The notes: a model not told the origin generated them from the sequence alone. Shown: positions 22,298 to 31,532, counted from the first letter of the stretch. The stretch: 64,000 nt of DNA from Pseudomonas sp. DNDY-54 (GCF_019880365.1 NZ_CP082271.1:1922001-1986000); one strand, 5' to 3'. Program-made: numbers and translations.

Positions 22298-24376
22298 ATG
22301 GATCAGATATACGCAGTCGTACTGTCGTACAAACGCAAGGATTTGCTTAAACGCTGCCTGGACGGAATAAACGCCCAAAGCCGACGATGCGACGGCATCA
22401 TCGTGGTCGATAACGCTAGCAATGACGGGACCGAAGAGATGCTACTCGCGTCCGGGATCCCGAATCTCAAGGTCTACATCCTGTCTCACAACACCGGCGC
22501 ATCGGGCGGCTTCAGCGCCGGGTTCCGAATTGCCTATCAGCAGGGTGCCGACTTTGTCTGGATGATGGATGACGATGTCATACCGGAGCCGGACGCCCTG
22601 CAAAAGCTAGTAGACGCCGATGAGGCACTGCGAGCGAAAGCCAAACCACATTCGTTCCTGATCTCGATGGCCTATACCGAGGAAGGGTTGCTAACCAACG
22701 TGCCTCGGATCGACGAGCGTCCCAATACGATCGACTATGAAAATTGGCCGGCGCTGTTGGACATCGGCGTGATTCCGGTGCGACCAGCGACGTTCGTCTC
22801 GATCCTGGTGCCCAGGGCGTCGCTGCAGCGTTACGGTTTGCCTATCGCGTCAATGTTCATGTGGGGCGACGACACCGAGTTCACCTTGCGCATCAGCCAG
22901 GACACGCCGGGGTACCTGGTGGCGGCGAGCAAGGTCCTGCATATGCGCCGGGTCAGCGGTGTGATTGACATCCTTCGAGAGACCGATCCGAACCGCGTCG
23001 CGCTGCATCGACATCTGGTGCGCAACGAGCTGTTCGTAGCGCGTCGTTACTTCCGCAAGCGCCGCGTGCTGGGCTTGCTCATCTCGCGGCTCGGGCTGGT
23101 GGTGCAGATGCTGCACCGCCGTCAGTTCGCCAAGGCCCGCATTGTGATGAATGGCCTGCTCGAAAGCGTTCGCTTTTTCCCCGAACCGGAAGCCGCTGAC
23201 GCGCCGGTTGAGGCGCTGGGTGTCACCGTGCGCGAGGCGATCCCGAAAACGCCAAGCGGAACGTCGCCGGGCCCTGGCACACCGTGCGTTGATGATCGTG
23301 CGGCACCGACCACCGCAGGGGCGAAACCCGCGGGGCCGGACAACATTTCATCGCAACGATCCAGCTTAGGTCGATCGAACATGCGGGTTCTGGTCTGCGG
23401 TGCGGGCGGCCAGGTGGGTCATTGTCTGGTAAATCAGGCCGCCAGCTTTGGGCTGGATGCGATCGGGCTGCTGCATAAAGAGCTGGATATCACCTCGCCG
23501 GACCAGATACGTCAGGCCATCGAGCGGTACCGGCCGGCAGTGATCATCAATGCCGCGGCGTACACTAACCTCGATCACGCCGAAGCGGAGGTGGCACATG
23601 CTCGGGCGGTGAATCGCGACGGCGCAGCCAATCTGGCACAGGCGGCCAATCACTTTGGTATTCCACTGTTTCACCTTTCCAGCGAATACGTATTTGCGGG
23701 TGACAGCTCGGTGCCCTACCGCGAAACGGACCCGGCCCTGCCAATCTGCGTGTATGGCGAGACCCGACGGGCAGGGGAGGTCGCCATCACCGAAACCCTG
23801 GATCGCTACCTGATACTGCGCACCAGCTGGATCTACGGCGAGCACGGCAACAATTTCGTCAAATCGATGCTCAACCTCGGCAGCAAGACGGATGAGGTGT
23901 CGGTCGTCAGTGATCAGATCGGCTGCCCGACCCGGTCACGCAGCGTCGCCCGGGTACTGATCGAACTTGCGCTGCGGTACTGCCGCGACGGTGATCTCGA
24001 GTGGGGTCTTTACCATTACAGCGGGTCCTCACCGTGCTCATGGGCTGAATTTGCCGTTGAGATCTTTAAGGAAGCCGAGCAGGCCGGCCTCATCGCTCAG
24101 GCACCACGGGTGCTTCCCGTCACGAGCGGCAGCTTACCTCGGGCGGCGGCGCGGCCCGCGTGGTCCGTGCTCGACTGCAACCGGATGGAACAGGTGTTCG
24201 GCATCAAGCCCAAACCATGGCGTGAGGAATTGCGTCATGTCATTCGACAGATGAACGACCGACCCTGGGCGCCTGTGGGACCGGCGCATAGCCGTGTGCC
24301 GTTCCGGAGCTATCCGCAAGGCGAAGAGCGAGGCTTGGGCTGTTTCGAGGTAACGCAAGCAGCAAGCCAACAATGA
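22298..24376 (+). CDS. Fusion of a GT2 glycosyltransferase and an RmlD-like SDR domain
   Basis: A 692-residue protein read in one frame. Residues about 1-300 are a GT-A family 2 glycosyltransferase like rhamnosyl- or galactofuranosyltransferases (AVVLSYKRKDLL, VVDNASNDGTEEM, metal-binding DDD in VWMMDDDVIPEPDAL). A Pro/Ala/Ser linker (about 305-360) joins it to an RmlD-type extended SDR starting at Met362 (GAGGQVGHCLVN, SSEYVFAGD, RTSWIYGEHGNNFVKSML). The SDR catalytic Tyr486 is present but the paired Lys is Arg490 (YGETRRAGE), so dTDP-4-keto-rhamnose reduction may be lost. A separate start for the second domain is possible but has no clear ribosome binding site. No other rml genes are in the window. 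Confidence 0.8.
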   Translation: MDQIYAVVLSYKRKDLLKRCLDGINAQSRRCDGIIVVDNASNDGTEEMLLASGIPNLKVYILSHNTGASGGFSAGFRIAYQQGADFVWMMDDDVIPEPDALQKLVDADEALRAKAKPHSFLISMAYTEEGLLTNVPRIDERPNTIDYENWPALLDIGVIPVRPATFVSILVPRASLQRYGLPIASMFMWGDDTEFTLRISQDTPGYLVAASKVLHMRRVSGVIDILRETDPNRVALHRHLVRNELFVARRYFRKRRVLGLLISRLGLVVQMLHRRQFAKARIVMNGLLESVRFFPEPEAADAPVEALGVTVREAIPKTPSGTSPGPGTPCVDDRAAPTTAGAKPAGPDNISSQRSSLGRSNMRVLVCGAGGQVGHCLVNQAASFGLDAIGLLHKELDITSPDQIRQAIERYRPAVIINAAAYTNLDHAEAEVAHARAVNRDGAANLAQAANHFGIPLFHLSSEYVFAGDSSVPYRETDPALPICVYGETRRAGEVAITETLDRYLILRTSWIYGEHGNNFVKSMLNLGSKTDEVSVVSDQIGCPTRSRSVARVLIELALRYCRDGDLEWGLYHYSGSSPCSWAEFAVEIFKEAEQAGLIAQAPRVLPVTSGSLPRAAARPAWSVLDCNRMEQVFGIKPKPWREELRHVIRQMNDRPWAPVGPAHSRVPFRSYPQGEERGLGCFEVTQAASQQ

Positions 24377-24447
24377 GTCCGATCAGGCGGAAACCTTTTC
24401 CAAATGTTACGGTCTGATTTCACGTCAAAAATGAATGGAATTCTGTG

Positions 24448-25659
24448 ATGGACGATTCGGCTGTTAGACGAGTGGGTGTTTCAGGCACAGGGATGATCTC
24501 GCATTGTTTCGTTCGCTTGATCATGAATCACTACAAGGATGTTCAGATCACGCGGGTTCTGACCCGGAGGAAGCTCGAAACGCTAAGTGATTTCCCGCTA
24601 CCGGGCGCACTTACCAACTCCATCGATGAGCTCATCGCACACGCCGACATCATCGTCGAGTGCACTGGCGACGTGTTCTTCGGTACGGAGGTGATCGAGC
24701 GCGCGTTTGAAGCCGGGCTGCCTGTCGTGACAGTCAACGCGGAGCTGCAGGTCACCACAGGGTCCTACTTGGCGGGGAAGGGCTTGCTGACCGAAGCCGA
24801 AGGCGATCAGCCTGGCTCACTGGCGGCACTGCGTGAGGATGCGCTGCACATGGGCTTTCAGCCGCTTGTGTACGGCAACATGAAGGGTTACCTGAACCAC
24901 AACCCGAGCCGTGAAGACATGGCCTATTGGTCAAAACGCCAGGGCATCAGCATCGATCAAACCACCTCATTCACCGATGGGACCAAGGTGCAGATCGAGC
25001 AGGTGGTGGTAGGGAACGGATTCGGCGCCACCATTTCACGACGTGGCCTGGAAGGCATCGCGTCGACCGACCTGAACCGCAGCGGCAATATCCTCGGTTT
25101 GATTGCCGACGGTATTGGCCAGCCCATCGTGGATTACGTGATACCTGATGGCTATCCGGCGGGTGGGGTTTTTCTGGTGTGTCGCCACGACGAGGTTCAA
25201 GCGCCAGCGATCGACTATTTCAAACTGGGAGCCGGACCGTATTACGTGCTGACGCGTCCGTTCCACCTGTGCTCGCTTGAAGTCGGCAAGACGGTGCGAC
25301 GGGTGCTGGCGGGTGGCGGGGTTCTGCTGAATAACTCGGTCGAACCCACGCTGGGTGTCGCGGCGATCGCCAAGCGTGACCTGAAAGCCGGAGAGGTGGT
25401 CGAACGGGGTATTGGCGGCTTCGATGTTCGCGGAGAAGCGGTGCGTCTCGCCGACGAGCTCGATCATGTGCCCATCGGGCTGCTGCGGCACACAGTGCTC
25501 AAGCGGGCGGTCACCCCAGGTCAGATGATTACGTTCGACGATATCGAGATACAGCCTAGCCGGGTCCTGGATATCGTGCTCCAACAGCGCGAGAAAGTAA
25601 GACACCAAGTCACGGCATGCACCCAATCACATCCAGTTCTGCAGCGAGCAGTCAAATGA
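24448..25659 (+). CDS. SAF-domain NAD(P)-dependent oxidoreductase, homoserine dehydrogenase-like
   Basis: About 403 residues. The N-terminal Rossmann fold (RVGVSGTGMISHCFVRLI) and the middle domain resemble homoserine dehydrogenase-like proteins; the C-terminal part (about 320-385) is a SAF domain (IAKRDLKAGEVVERG and KRAVTPGQMITFDDIE), a fold also found in sialic acid synthases and antifreeze proteins. It follows the glycosyltransferase fusion by about 70 bases on the same strand, suggesting a joint role in a sugar or surface compound (inference). ATG at 24448 is preferred to the adjacent GTG. The reaction is unknown. Confidence 0.78.
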   Translation: MDDSAVRRVGVSGTGMISHCFVRLIMNHYKDVQITRVLTRRKLETLSDFPLPGALTNSIDELIAHADIIVECTGDVFFGTEVIERAFEAGLPVVTVNAELQVTTGSYLAGKGLLTEAEGDQPGSLAALREDALHMGFQPLVYGNMKGYLNHNPSREDMAYWSKRQGISIDQTTSFTDGTKVQIEQVVVGNGFGATISRRGLEGIASTDLNRSGNILGLIADGIGQPIVDYVIPDGYPAGGVFLVCRHDEVQAPAIDYFKLGAGPYYVLTRPFHLCSLEVGKTVRRVLAGGGVLLNNSVEPTLGVAAIAKRDLKAGEVVERGIGGFDVRGEAVRLADELDHVPIGLLRHTVLKRAVTPGQMITFDDIEIQPSRVLDIVLQQREKVRHQVTACTQSHPVLQRAVK

Positions 25660-25844
25660 AGAAAATACGGGACGAGGCGGAAGTCTGGGCCGACGGTTAC
25701 GGTTTCGTTGAGTTCCGGCGAACCGGCACTGGTCTCGTACCGTATCACCACGAAACACGGTCACCTTCACCACCCACGGATTCTGTCGTTTCGAGAAACG
25801 ACAAGCTGACTGCCCGGAAGGCGCGGTACCTGTTCCTGGCTTGA
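25656..25844 (+). CDS. Small ORF coupled to the SAF-domain gene
   Basis: A 62-codon frame whose ATG overlaps the stop of the preceding gene (ATGA), which is its main support. It starts MKKIRDEAEVWADGYGFVEF and ends in a basic stretch. I do not recognise it. It may be a real small protein or the remnant of a longer one; composition after residue 35 is unconvincing. Confidence 0.35.
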   Translation: MKKIRDEAEVWADGYGFVEFRRTGTGLVPYHHETRSPSPPTDSVVSRNDKLTARKARYLFLA

Positions 25845-25872
25845 CGCACAGCGGCGGTAGCGCCTCCCTGCT

Positions 25873-26088
25873 TTAACGGGGTAACGGCTCGCCAGGGATG
25901 GAGGCGGTTACACCCGTTTCACAGAGCGCTGTCCAGATATTGCGTGCGATCCGAACAACCGCACCGCCAAAGCTGGCGGCTTCGTTCTGGGCATCCTGCT
26001 CGTTTTCAAACATCGCCAATACGCTGCCGTAGGAGTAAACGACGCCCCATTGGCCAGCGTCTTCGCTGTCTATTTTCATTGTGTCCAT
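25873..26088 (-). CDS. Small hypothetical protein
   Basis: A 71-residue protein (MDTMKIDSEDAGQWGVVYSY...) with a plausible AGGAAAG eight bases before ATG 26088. It has no signal peptide and no recognised domain. The mix of aromatic and acidic residues suggests a folded cytoplasmic protein. Upstream is a short GAGCT-type tandem repeat (about 26104-26120). Function unknown. Confidence 0.55.
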   Translation of the reverse strand: MDTMKIDSEDAGQWGVVYSYGSVLAMFENEQDAQNEAASFGGAVVRIARNIWTALCETGVTASIPGEPLPR

Positions 26089-26340
26089 CGATGTTCTTTC
26101 CTGAGCTGAGCTGAGCTGCGCTGCGATGTGGCGGGATTTCGACGCATAGATAGCACGACGTCAAAATAACGACAATCGCCGTTCGGCGGCTATCACGGCC
26201 CGTCCACGCCAACGCTGGCGCCTACGGCTCTGCGGTGAAGCTTGATCGTTGTAAAGCCGACAAGCTGTTGTCTTCCGATGCCGCAGGCTCGCGTCAGCAA
26301 CGCCATCAGCGCGCCGCTTCGGCTGCCTGGTCAGCTCGGC

Positions 26341-26724
26341 TCAGACCTTCGTGTTCGTTTCGCTCGGGTGCTGTTCATGCCCCATAGGCGTGGAATCGGG
26401 GAGGGTAACCTCTGGCTCGGCAAAGTCGGGGCTATGGACTTCAGAGTCGAGCGGCATATGGCTGTAGCGCTGCTTGTCTTGAAGGTTCTGCTGTGCGTGC
26501 GAACGCGAGTGCGATGGCTCGGTCTCGGTCAGGATGCGCTTGGCTTCACAGCGACCACTGATGCCGCGAGCCAAGGCCATGCCACCCATGGCCAGCTGTA
26601 GCAGCCCGCTCACGCCGCCGCGGCGCAAGCCCTTGCCCAGCAGCACTAGCCCGCCGGCGACAGAGGCGGTGCGCTCCCAGCCGTGGACATTCTGAGGAGT
26701 GGTGTTATTGAAAAGTCTGTTCAT
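26341..26724 (-). CDS. DUF2892/YgaP-type membrane protein with polar tail
   Basis: A 127-residue protein. Residues about 15-60 resemble the DUF2892 (YgaP transmembrane) domain: ERTASVAGGLVLLGKGLRR followed by a second hydrophobic stretch with LLQLAMGGMALARG. The rest is a polar, His- and Pro-rich tail. The domain usually sits in the inner membrane, alone or fused to rhodanese. ATG 26724 begins the conserved MNRLFNNTTPQNV. Role unknown; it points away from the hpd promoter region. Confidence 0.65.
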   Translation of the reverse strand: MNRLFNNTTPQNVHGWERTASVAGGLVLLGKGLRRGGVSGLLQLAMGGMALARGISGRCEAKRILTETEPSHSRSHAQQNLQDKQRYSHMPLDSEVHSPDFAEPEVTLPDSTPMGHEQHPSETNTKV

Positions 26725-26887
26725 GGTGCTTTCCTTCAGCTCAGCGTCGTAGAGATCAATTTCGGAGCACAACGCAGGGCGCGTCTCGTTGCGCATAGGT
26801 TTCGGCACCATTGCGCAGTGATTCGTTCTAACGGAAGGATGAATGGCAACGGCGTCAATGGATTCGGCTGCACGCCAGTTATTGGGC

Positions 26888-26942
26888 TTGACAGTCGGAC
26901 AGGGCTCCCGCAGATTTCGCTAAACGTAATTTGATTACGCAA
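26888..26942 (+). promoter_or_regulatory. Promoter and HmgR-like operator upstream of hpd
   Basis: TTGACA at 26888-26893 is followed after 17 bases by CAGATT (26911-26916), a plausible sigma-70 promoter. The palindrome AAACGTAA-tttga-TTACGCAA at 26922-26942 sits where transcription would start. Its inner half-sites and 5-base spacer match the operator before hmgA (32981-33001), so the same repressor, HmgR, probably binds both. The leader to hpd would be about 340 bases and contains no gene that I can support. Confidence 0.6.
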
Positions 26943-27280
26943 AAAAATAATAGAGCGCTTCGAAGACGGAGCGCGACCTTGCACCAGCTCTGGCAATGAC
27001 TATGGATCTTCCTACCGACTACCGCTTCATCTCATCTGGCCGCACCCGAAGCGCATCGCTGCGCCAGGTGCTGAAAGGGCGAGTCTCGGTAAAGCGGGAT
27101 CCCTGCTTCCACGGAGCGTTCCAACACCGTAGCGAGTGGCTGGGATGAAAATTCTCGGCTTTCGCCTGACCCTCGGCGATCACCTGGGACGCAGTGTCCG
27201 GGGAATTTCCTGTGCGCCGCCGAGTTGACAGCTACCCACGTCAATCTCATCAACGCACCGTTATTTCCAAGGAGCCGATC

Positions 27281-28360
27281 ATGGCCGACCTATTTGAAAA
27301 CCCCATGGGCCTCATGGGCTTTGAATTCATCGAATTCGCCTCGCCAACGCCAAACGTCATCGAGCCTGTGCTCGAGAGCATGGGCTTCACACATGTTGCC
27401 AACCACCGGTCCAAAGACGTCGCGCTCTACCGCCAGGGCGAAATCAACGCCATCGTCAATCGCGAGACGAGCGGCATCCCGGCGTACTTCGCGGCTGAGC
27501 ATGGTCCGTCGGTGTGCGGCATGGCGTTTCGTGTCAAAGACGCGCAGAAAGCCTACGCCCGGGCACTGGAGCTCGGCGCGCAAGCGATGGAGCTTCCCAC
27601 TGGGCCCATGGAGTTGCGTCTGCCAGCGATCAAGGGCATTGGCGGCGCACCGCTGTATCTGATTGACCGTTTCGGCGAAGGCAGCTCGATCTACGACATC
27701 GACTTCGTGTTCCTGGAGGGCGTCGACCGCCATCCAGTCGGAGCCGGCCTCAAAATCATCGACCACCTGACGCACAACGTGTATCGCGGCCGCATGGCGT
27801 ACTGGGCGGACTTCTACGAGAAGCTGTTCAACTTCCGCGAGATCCGCTACTTCGACATTAAGGGCGAATACACCGGCCTGACCTCGAAAGCCATGACTGC
27901 GCCGGACGGCATGATCCGCATCCCGCTCAACGAAGAGTCCTCGAAGGGTGCCGGGCAGATCGAGGAATTCCTCATGCAGTTCAACGGCGAGGGCATTCAG
28001 CACGTCGCGTTCCTCACCGACAACCTGATCGAAACCTGGGACAAGCTGAAGGCGAGCGGCACGGTATTCATGACCGCACCGCCGGAGACCTATTACGAAA
28101 TGCTCGAAGGTCGGCTGCCCAACCATGGTGAGCCAGTCGAAGAATTGAAGTCGCGGGGCATTCTGCTGGACGGTGCGGTAGAAGATGGCGAGCAACGCCT
28201 GCTGTTGCAGATCTTCTCCGGCACGCTACTGGGGCCCGTGTTCTTCGAGTTCATCCAGCGCAAGGGCGACAGTGGCTTCGGCGAGGGCAACTTCAAGGCG
28301 CTGTTCGAATCCATCGAGCGCGATCAGATCCAGCGTGGGGTGTTGAGCACCGCTGAGTGA
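27281..28360 (+). CDS. hpd: 4-hydroxyphenylpyruvate dioxygenase
   Basis: A 359-residue Fe(II) dioxygenase that turns 4-hydroxyphenylpyruvate into homogentisate with CO2 loss, the second step of tyrosine catabolism. The 2-His-1-carboxylate metal triad is visible at His162 (IDHLTHNVYRG), His241 (GIQHVAFLTD) and Glu323 (FFEFIQRKG). Length fits bacterial HPPD. AAGGAG lies six bases before ATG 27281. The gene is 4.7 kb from hmgA, but both share an operator type, so they are likely co-regulated by HmgR and homogentisate (inference). Confidence 0.96.
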   Translation: MADLFENPMGLMGFEFIEFASPTPNVIEPVLESMGFTHVANHRSKDVALYRQGEINAIVNRETSGIPAYFAAEHGPSVCGMAFRVKDAQKAYARALELGAQAMELPTGPMELRLPAIKGIGGAPLYLIDRFGEGSSIYDIDFVFLEGVDRHPVGAGLKIIDHLTHNVYRGRMAYWADFYEKLFNFREIRYFDIKGEYTGLTSKAMTAPDGMIRIPLNEESSKGAGQIEEFLMQFNGEGIQHVAFLTDNLIETWDKLKASGTVFMTAPPETYYEMLEGRLPNHGEPVEELKSRGILLDGAVEDGEQRLLLQIFSGTLLGPVFFEFIQRKGDSGFGEGNFKALFESIERDQIQRGVLSTAE

Positions 28361-28366
28361 TCGGCC

Positions 28367-28399
28367 GGAAGTCAGCCGGGCCTGGCTCGGCTGACTTCC
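28367..28399 (+). terminator. Hairpin after hpd
   Basis: A perfect 12-bp inverted repeat, GGAAGTCAGCCG and CGGCTGACTTCC with a 9-base loop, begins 7 bases after the hpd stop. There is no T run, so it may protect the 3' end or assist termination in both directions between convergent genes. Confidence 0.5.
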
Positions 28400-28440
28400 A
28401 ACCTCGCTGCGAATCCGCAGTGTTGGACTCCCAATCCCGG

Positions 28441-29490
28441 CTACTGGCCTTGAACGACCGTTGCGCTGTTGTTCATTCCGTTCTGCAAGATCGTCGCAAC
28501 GTTTGTTGGAGAGCCTTGGGTGGTGAGGTTCTGGGTGAGCGACGCGAAGTTAGCGGTCCCGATCTGTGAGATGGTGCCGATGTCGCCTTCTCCCCACCAG
28601 CCGCCCTGGCGGGCTTCAATCACGTTATCCGAGCCGTCTTGGACAAGCTCCAGGACATTGACATCACCGGTTTGATCGATGTCCACCCGGTTGTTGTCCC
28701 CATTGGACGTGCCCGTAATCGACGTATTGCGTCCACTTTGATCGACCGTGAGCTGGTTGCCTGTTCCGCTCTGCGCAAAGTCCAGCACGCTCCATGCGCC
28801 TGTCGCGTCGATTTCCGCCTCGTTCGCGGCGCCACTCTGAGTCAGGTTCACGTCACCGCCGGAATAGCGACCTGCGTCGGTTTGACGAACATCCGCTACG
28901 TTCGCGTCCCCTGTCTGGGTGATTGAGGTGCTGGCACCGAATGGCCATGCGGTTTGATGCAGGTTCAGCGTGTTATTTGTGCCTGTCTGACTTATCTCAG
29001 CGCTCGCGCCGCCTTCCTGAATGACGGCCGCCTGATTACCCGTACCGCTTTGAGAACCCAGGAAGCTATTCACACGCACTGATTGCTCGAGCGTGAGTGT
29101 GTTTCGGTCGCCGTCCTGGGTGATCGAAGCCGCGTGCCAGGCATCATCGCCCTGAAGCACTACCGCGGTGTTGTAGCCTCCAACCTGGTCGATCGTGGCG
29201 CTATGGTTGCCGCTGTATTCCTCGTAGCTGTTGTACTGATAGACCCTCTGGTAGTTACCTTCGCCTTGTTGATTCGAGCGGATGGTGCTGCCTTGTCCCG
29301 ATTGATCGATGCTGATCTCGTTATCGGAACCCCCCTGGGAAACGGTGATGCCGAGCGAGTCACCCGCCTGACTGGCCGTTAGCGTGTTTGCCGTTCCGAA
29401 CTGTTCGGTCGTGATGTAGCTGTCAGCAGCCTGTGTTTGCCCGATGGCTACAAGCGAAACGGCGATGGCGAGAAACGAGCGAATGAACAT
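28441..29490 (-). CDS. Secreted curlin-repeat (CsgA/CsgB-like) protein
   Basis: A 349-residue protein with a signal peptide (MFIRSFLAIAVSLVAIGQTQA) followed by about 14 repeats of 20-25 residues built on Q-x-G-x-x-N...Q, such as SITQDGDRNTLTLEQ and FAQSGTGNQLTVDQSG. These Gln/Asn/Gly repeats are those of curlin amyloid subunits, which stack into beta-solenoid fibres outside the cell. It is much longer than CsgA (about 150 residues, five repeats). No csgD, csgE, csgF or csgG is present in the window, so secretion must depend on genes elsewhere, if it occurs. An AAAGGAC precedes ATG 29490. Nucleator, subunit or adhesin roles are all possible. Confidence 0.8.
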   Translation of the reverse strand: MFIRSFLAIAVSLVAIGQTQAADSYITTEQFGTANTLTASQAGDSLGITVSQGGSDNEISIDQSGQGSTIRSNQQGEGNYQRVYQYNSYEEYSGNHSATIDQVGGYNTAVVLQGDDAWHAASITQDGDRNTLTLEQSVRVNSFLGSQSGTGNQAAVIQEGGASAEISQTGTNNTLNLHQTAWPFGASTSITQTGDANVADVRQTDAGRYSGGDVNLTQSGAANEAEIDATGAWSVLDFAQSGTGNQLTVDQSGRNTSITGTSNGDNNRVDIDQTGDVNVLELVQDGSDNVIEARQGGWWGEGDIGTISQIGTANFASLTQNLTTQGSPTNVATILQNGMNNSATVVQGQ

Positions 29491-29639
29491 GGCGATGAGT
29501 CCTTTCAGTGAAGAAGGAACCGAGTTTTCGCCAAATGGCTGCGCTGGGAATGCATCGAACGATTGATTCACCGCCTTACGGACTACCGCTCGGCGGCTAG
29601 CTGAGCGGTGCGCTTCGTCGCCTCGCTGGGATGTGGCGA

Positions 29640-31532
29640 TCACCCATCCGCGTCGGTTGGTTTGAAGGGTTCTCGCGCGACGCTCAACTTGCGCATGAGC
29701 CCCCGATTTTTGTTGTGATGACCCTGCATGCGCCTGAGCAGGTCGCTGAGGGTGCGGATCGTTTCCAGAATGTGTGGTCCTTTGTTGAGCATGACGCATT
29801 CGGCGCGAACGCCCATGGCGGCATCGGTGATCTCGGCACGCGAGGGGGCACCTTTCTTGGCGAGGGTTTCCAGCACTTGCGTAGCCCACACGACTGGAAC
29901 ATGGGCGGCTTCGCACAGGCAGAGAATCTCTTCCTGAACCTCTGCCAGCCGCTCGAAGCCGGTTTCCACCGCCAGGTCGCCACGCGCGATCATCACGCCG
30001 AAGCGCTGGAACCTCATGCCGGCTAGAAGCATCGCGGGCAGGTTTTCGAACCCTTTGCGCGTTTCGATCTTGAGCACAACGCCTATGTCGTCCGCGCCAA
30101 GCTGCGTGAGATGGTCGGCCAAGGCGTTTACGTCTTCGACTGTATTCGCGAACGACAACTCGATGACGTCGGCGTGGGCCACGGCGACCCGGATGGCATC
30201 CCGATCTTCGTCAGTCAGTGCAGCAAGCTGTAGATCCGTTTCCGGCACGTTGATGCCCTTGGCGCTGCGTAGCTTGGCGCGTCCGCTGGCATGCGCAACA
30301 TGCTCGATGAGGATCTGCAGGTGATCGTCTGCCACCGCTTCGATACGACCGCCGATCTTTCCGTCATCGAACCAGATGGGTTGCTCGCTTCGCGCGTCCC
30401 GGAACAGTTCAGGGACGTCACAGGCAATCGATGCGGGCGTCGTGACTGTGCCGCTGGCGTCGCGCTGAGCGGGTCGTCCCATACCGTGTCGTTCAAGGAT
30501 GAGGGTTTCGCCTTCCGCCAGCTCCAGGTAAGGCTCGCCAGGCGGCACAGCGATGATTCGCGCTTTCGAGGTCTTTTTGCCCCTGGCTTTGATCTTGGTT
30601 CCGGGTGTCAGGTAAGCGGTTTTTTCAAGCTCTGCCCAACAGCCATCGGCGGCGCATTCAATAACCCTGAGTGTTCGCTTGGCCCCGCGGGCATCACGGA
30701 GCCGCAGCTTGGTTCCTTTGCCCAGTGTCGAGAACCATTCCTCAGGTAATTCAATCCATGGTGATTGTTCCTCCGCCGGTGCGTGCTTGCTCGATGTCAA
30801 CCACAGACGCGCCGGCTGCGTCACGCAGCCGAATTCGTCTCGCTCCGGTTTGACTTTCAGCACCGCTGGCCCCGAGTCGATGTCGCCTGTCCGCAACTTC
30901 GGTCCCGCCAGGTCCATGACGACTTTGCAGTGGCGACCCAGCTCGGCGGAGCCGCGGCGAACGTGCTCGACCATCCGCCGCCAGCTGTCCGCATCATCAT
31001 GGGCGCAATTGATCCTCGCGCAATCCATGCCCTGGGCAATCAGGTCTCGAACGAAGGGTGCATCACTCGCAGCCTGTTCAGGCAGCGTGACCATGATCCT
31101 CACCGGGCGCTCTTCCGGCTTCGGTCCGAGCAGCGCTTCTGTATGTACCCGGAGCAACTCGCGGCCGCGGGCCAGATCAGGGAGTCCTTCCGGCTGGGGC
31201 GGCTGTTTCTGGTCAACCAGGCTGCTCAAGGCAGCCATCACGCGTGTAACGGCACTCAGCGTATGTGCTTCGCAACCGGCAAGAGAAGACAGGCCCAGTT
31301 CAGCCAGTTTTGGCTGCAACGGCCGCAACTCGTGGCGTCTCAGGCACAGGTAGGCGAGTAGATTTTCAGCGCTTTCACGGTAGGAAGGGTGCAACTGCAA
31401 GCCGTCCGGCAGGCTTGTGCAATTGCCTTCCAGCATCTGATGTTGTAGATCCTGCAGCGCCCGCAAGAGGGCTGCTGCATCGGGAACAGGTTCGAGATCG
31501 GATGGTGGCGTTTGAATGTCGGTACGAGGCAT
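29640..31532 (-). CDS. Atypical pyruvate kinase-like protein
   Basis: A 630-residue protein. The first 130 residues are a helical extension not found in classical pyruvate kinase. The barrel follows, with VRIMVTLPEQA, ARINCAHDD, VVMDLAGPKLRTGDI, then a divergent insert and VIELSFANTVEDV, VLKIETRKGFENL, GVMIARGDLAVETGFERL, PVVWATQVLETLAKKG. Catalytic segments for phosphoenolpyruvate and metal binding are recognisable (KIETRKG, ARGDLAVE), but the C-terminal allosteric domain is missing. Activity is likely but unproved; the long N-terminal form is known in several proteobacteria. GGAG lies before ATG 31532. Confidence 0.75.
   Translation of the reverse strand: MPRTDIQTPPSDLEPVPDAAALLRALQDLQHQMLEGNCTSLPDGLQLHPSYRESAENLLAYLCLRRHELRPLQPKLAELGLSSLAGCEAHTLSAVTRVMAALSSLVDQKQPPQPEGLPDLARGRELLRVHTEALLGPKPEERPVRIMVTLPEQAASDAPFVRDLIAQGMDCARINCAHDDADSWRRMVEHVRRGSAELGRHCKVVMDLAGPKLRTGDIDSGPAVLKVKPERDEFGCVTQPARLWLTSSKHAPAEEQSPWIELPEEWFSTLGKGTKLRLRDARGAKRTLRVIECAADGCWAELEKTAYLTPGTKIKARGKKTSKARIIAVPPGEPYLELAEGETLILERHGMGRPAQRDASGTVTTPASIACDVPELFRDARSEQPIWFDDGKIGGRIEAVADDHLQILIEHVAHASGRAKLRSAKGINVPETDLQLAALTDEDRDAIRVAVAHADVIELSFANTVEDVNALADHLTQLGADDIGVVLKIETRKGFENLPAMLLAGMRFQRFGVMIARGDLAVETGFERLAEVQEEILCLCEAAHVPVVWATQVLETLAKKGAPSRAEITDAAMGVRAECVMLNKGPHILETIRTLSDLLRRMQGHHNKNRGLMRKLSVAREPFKPTDADG

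Noticed and set aside
22298..23381. Treating the glycosyltransferase and RmlD-like parts as two genes
   Set aside because: The frame is continuous with no stop, and the internal ATG at 23381 has no clear ribosome binding site, so a fusion is the simpler reading.
29491..29916. A longer version of the curlin-repeat protein
   Set aside because: The added residues are Arg/Ser/His-rich and lie upstream of a clear signal peptide and ribosome binding site.
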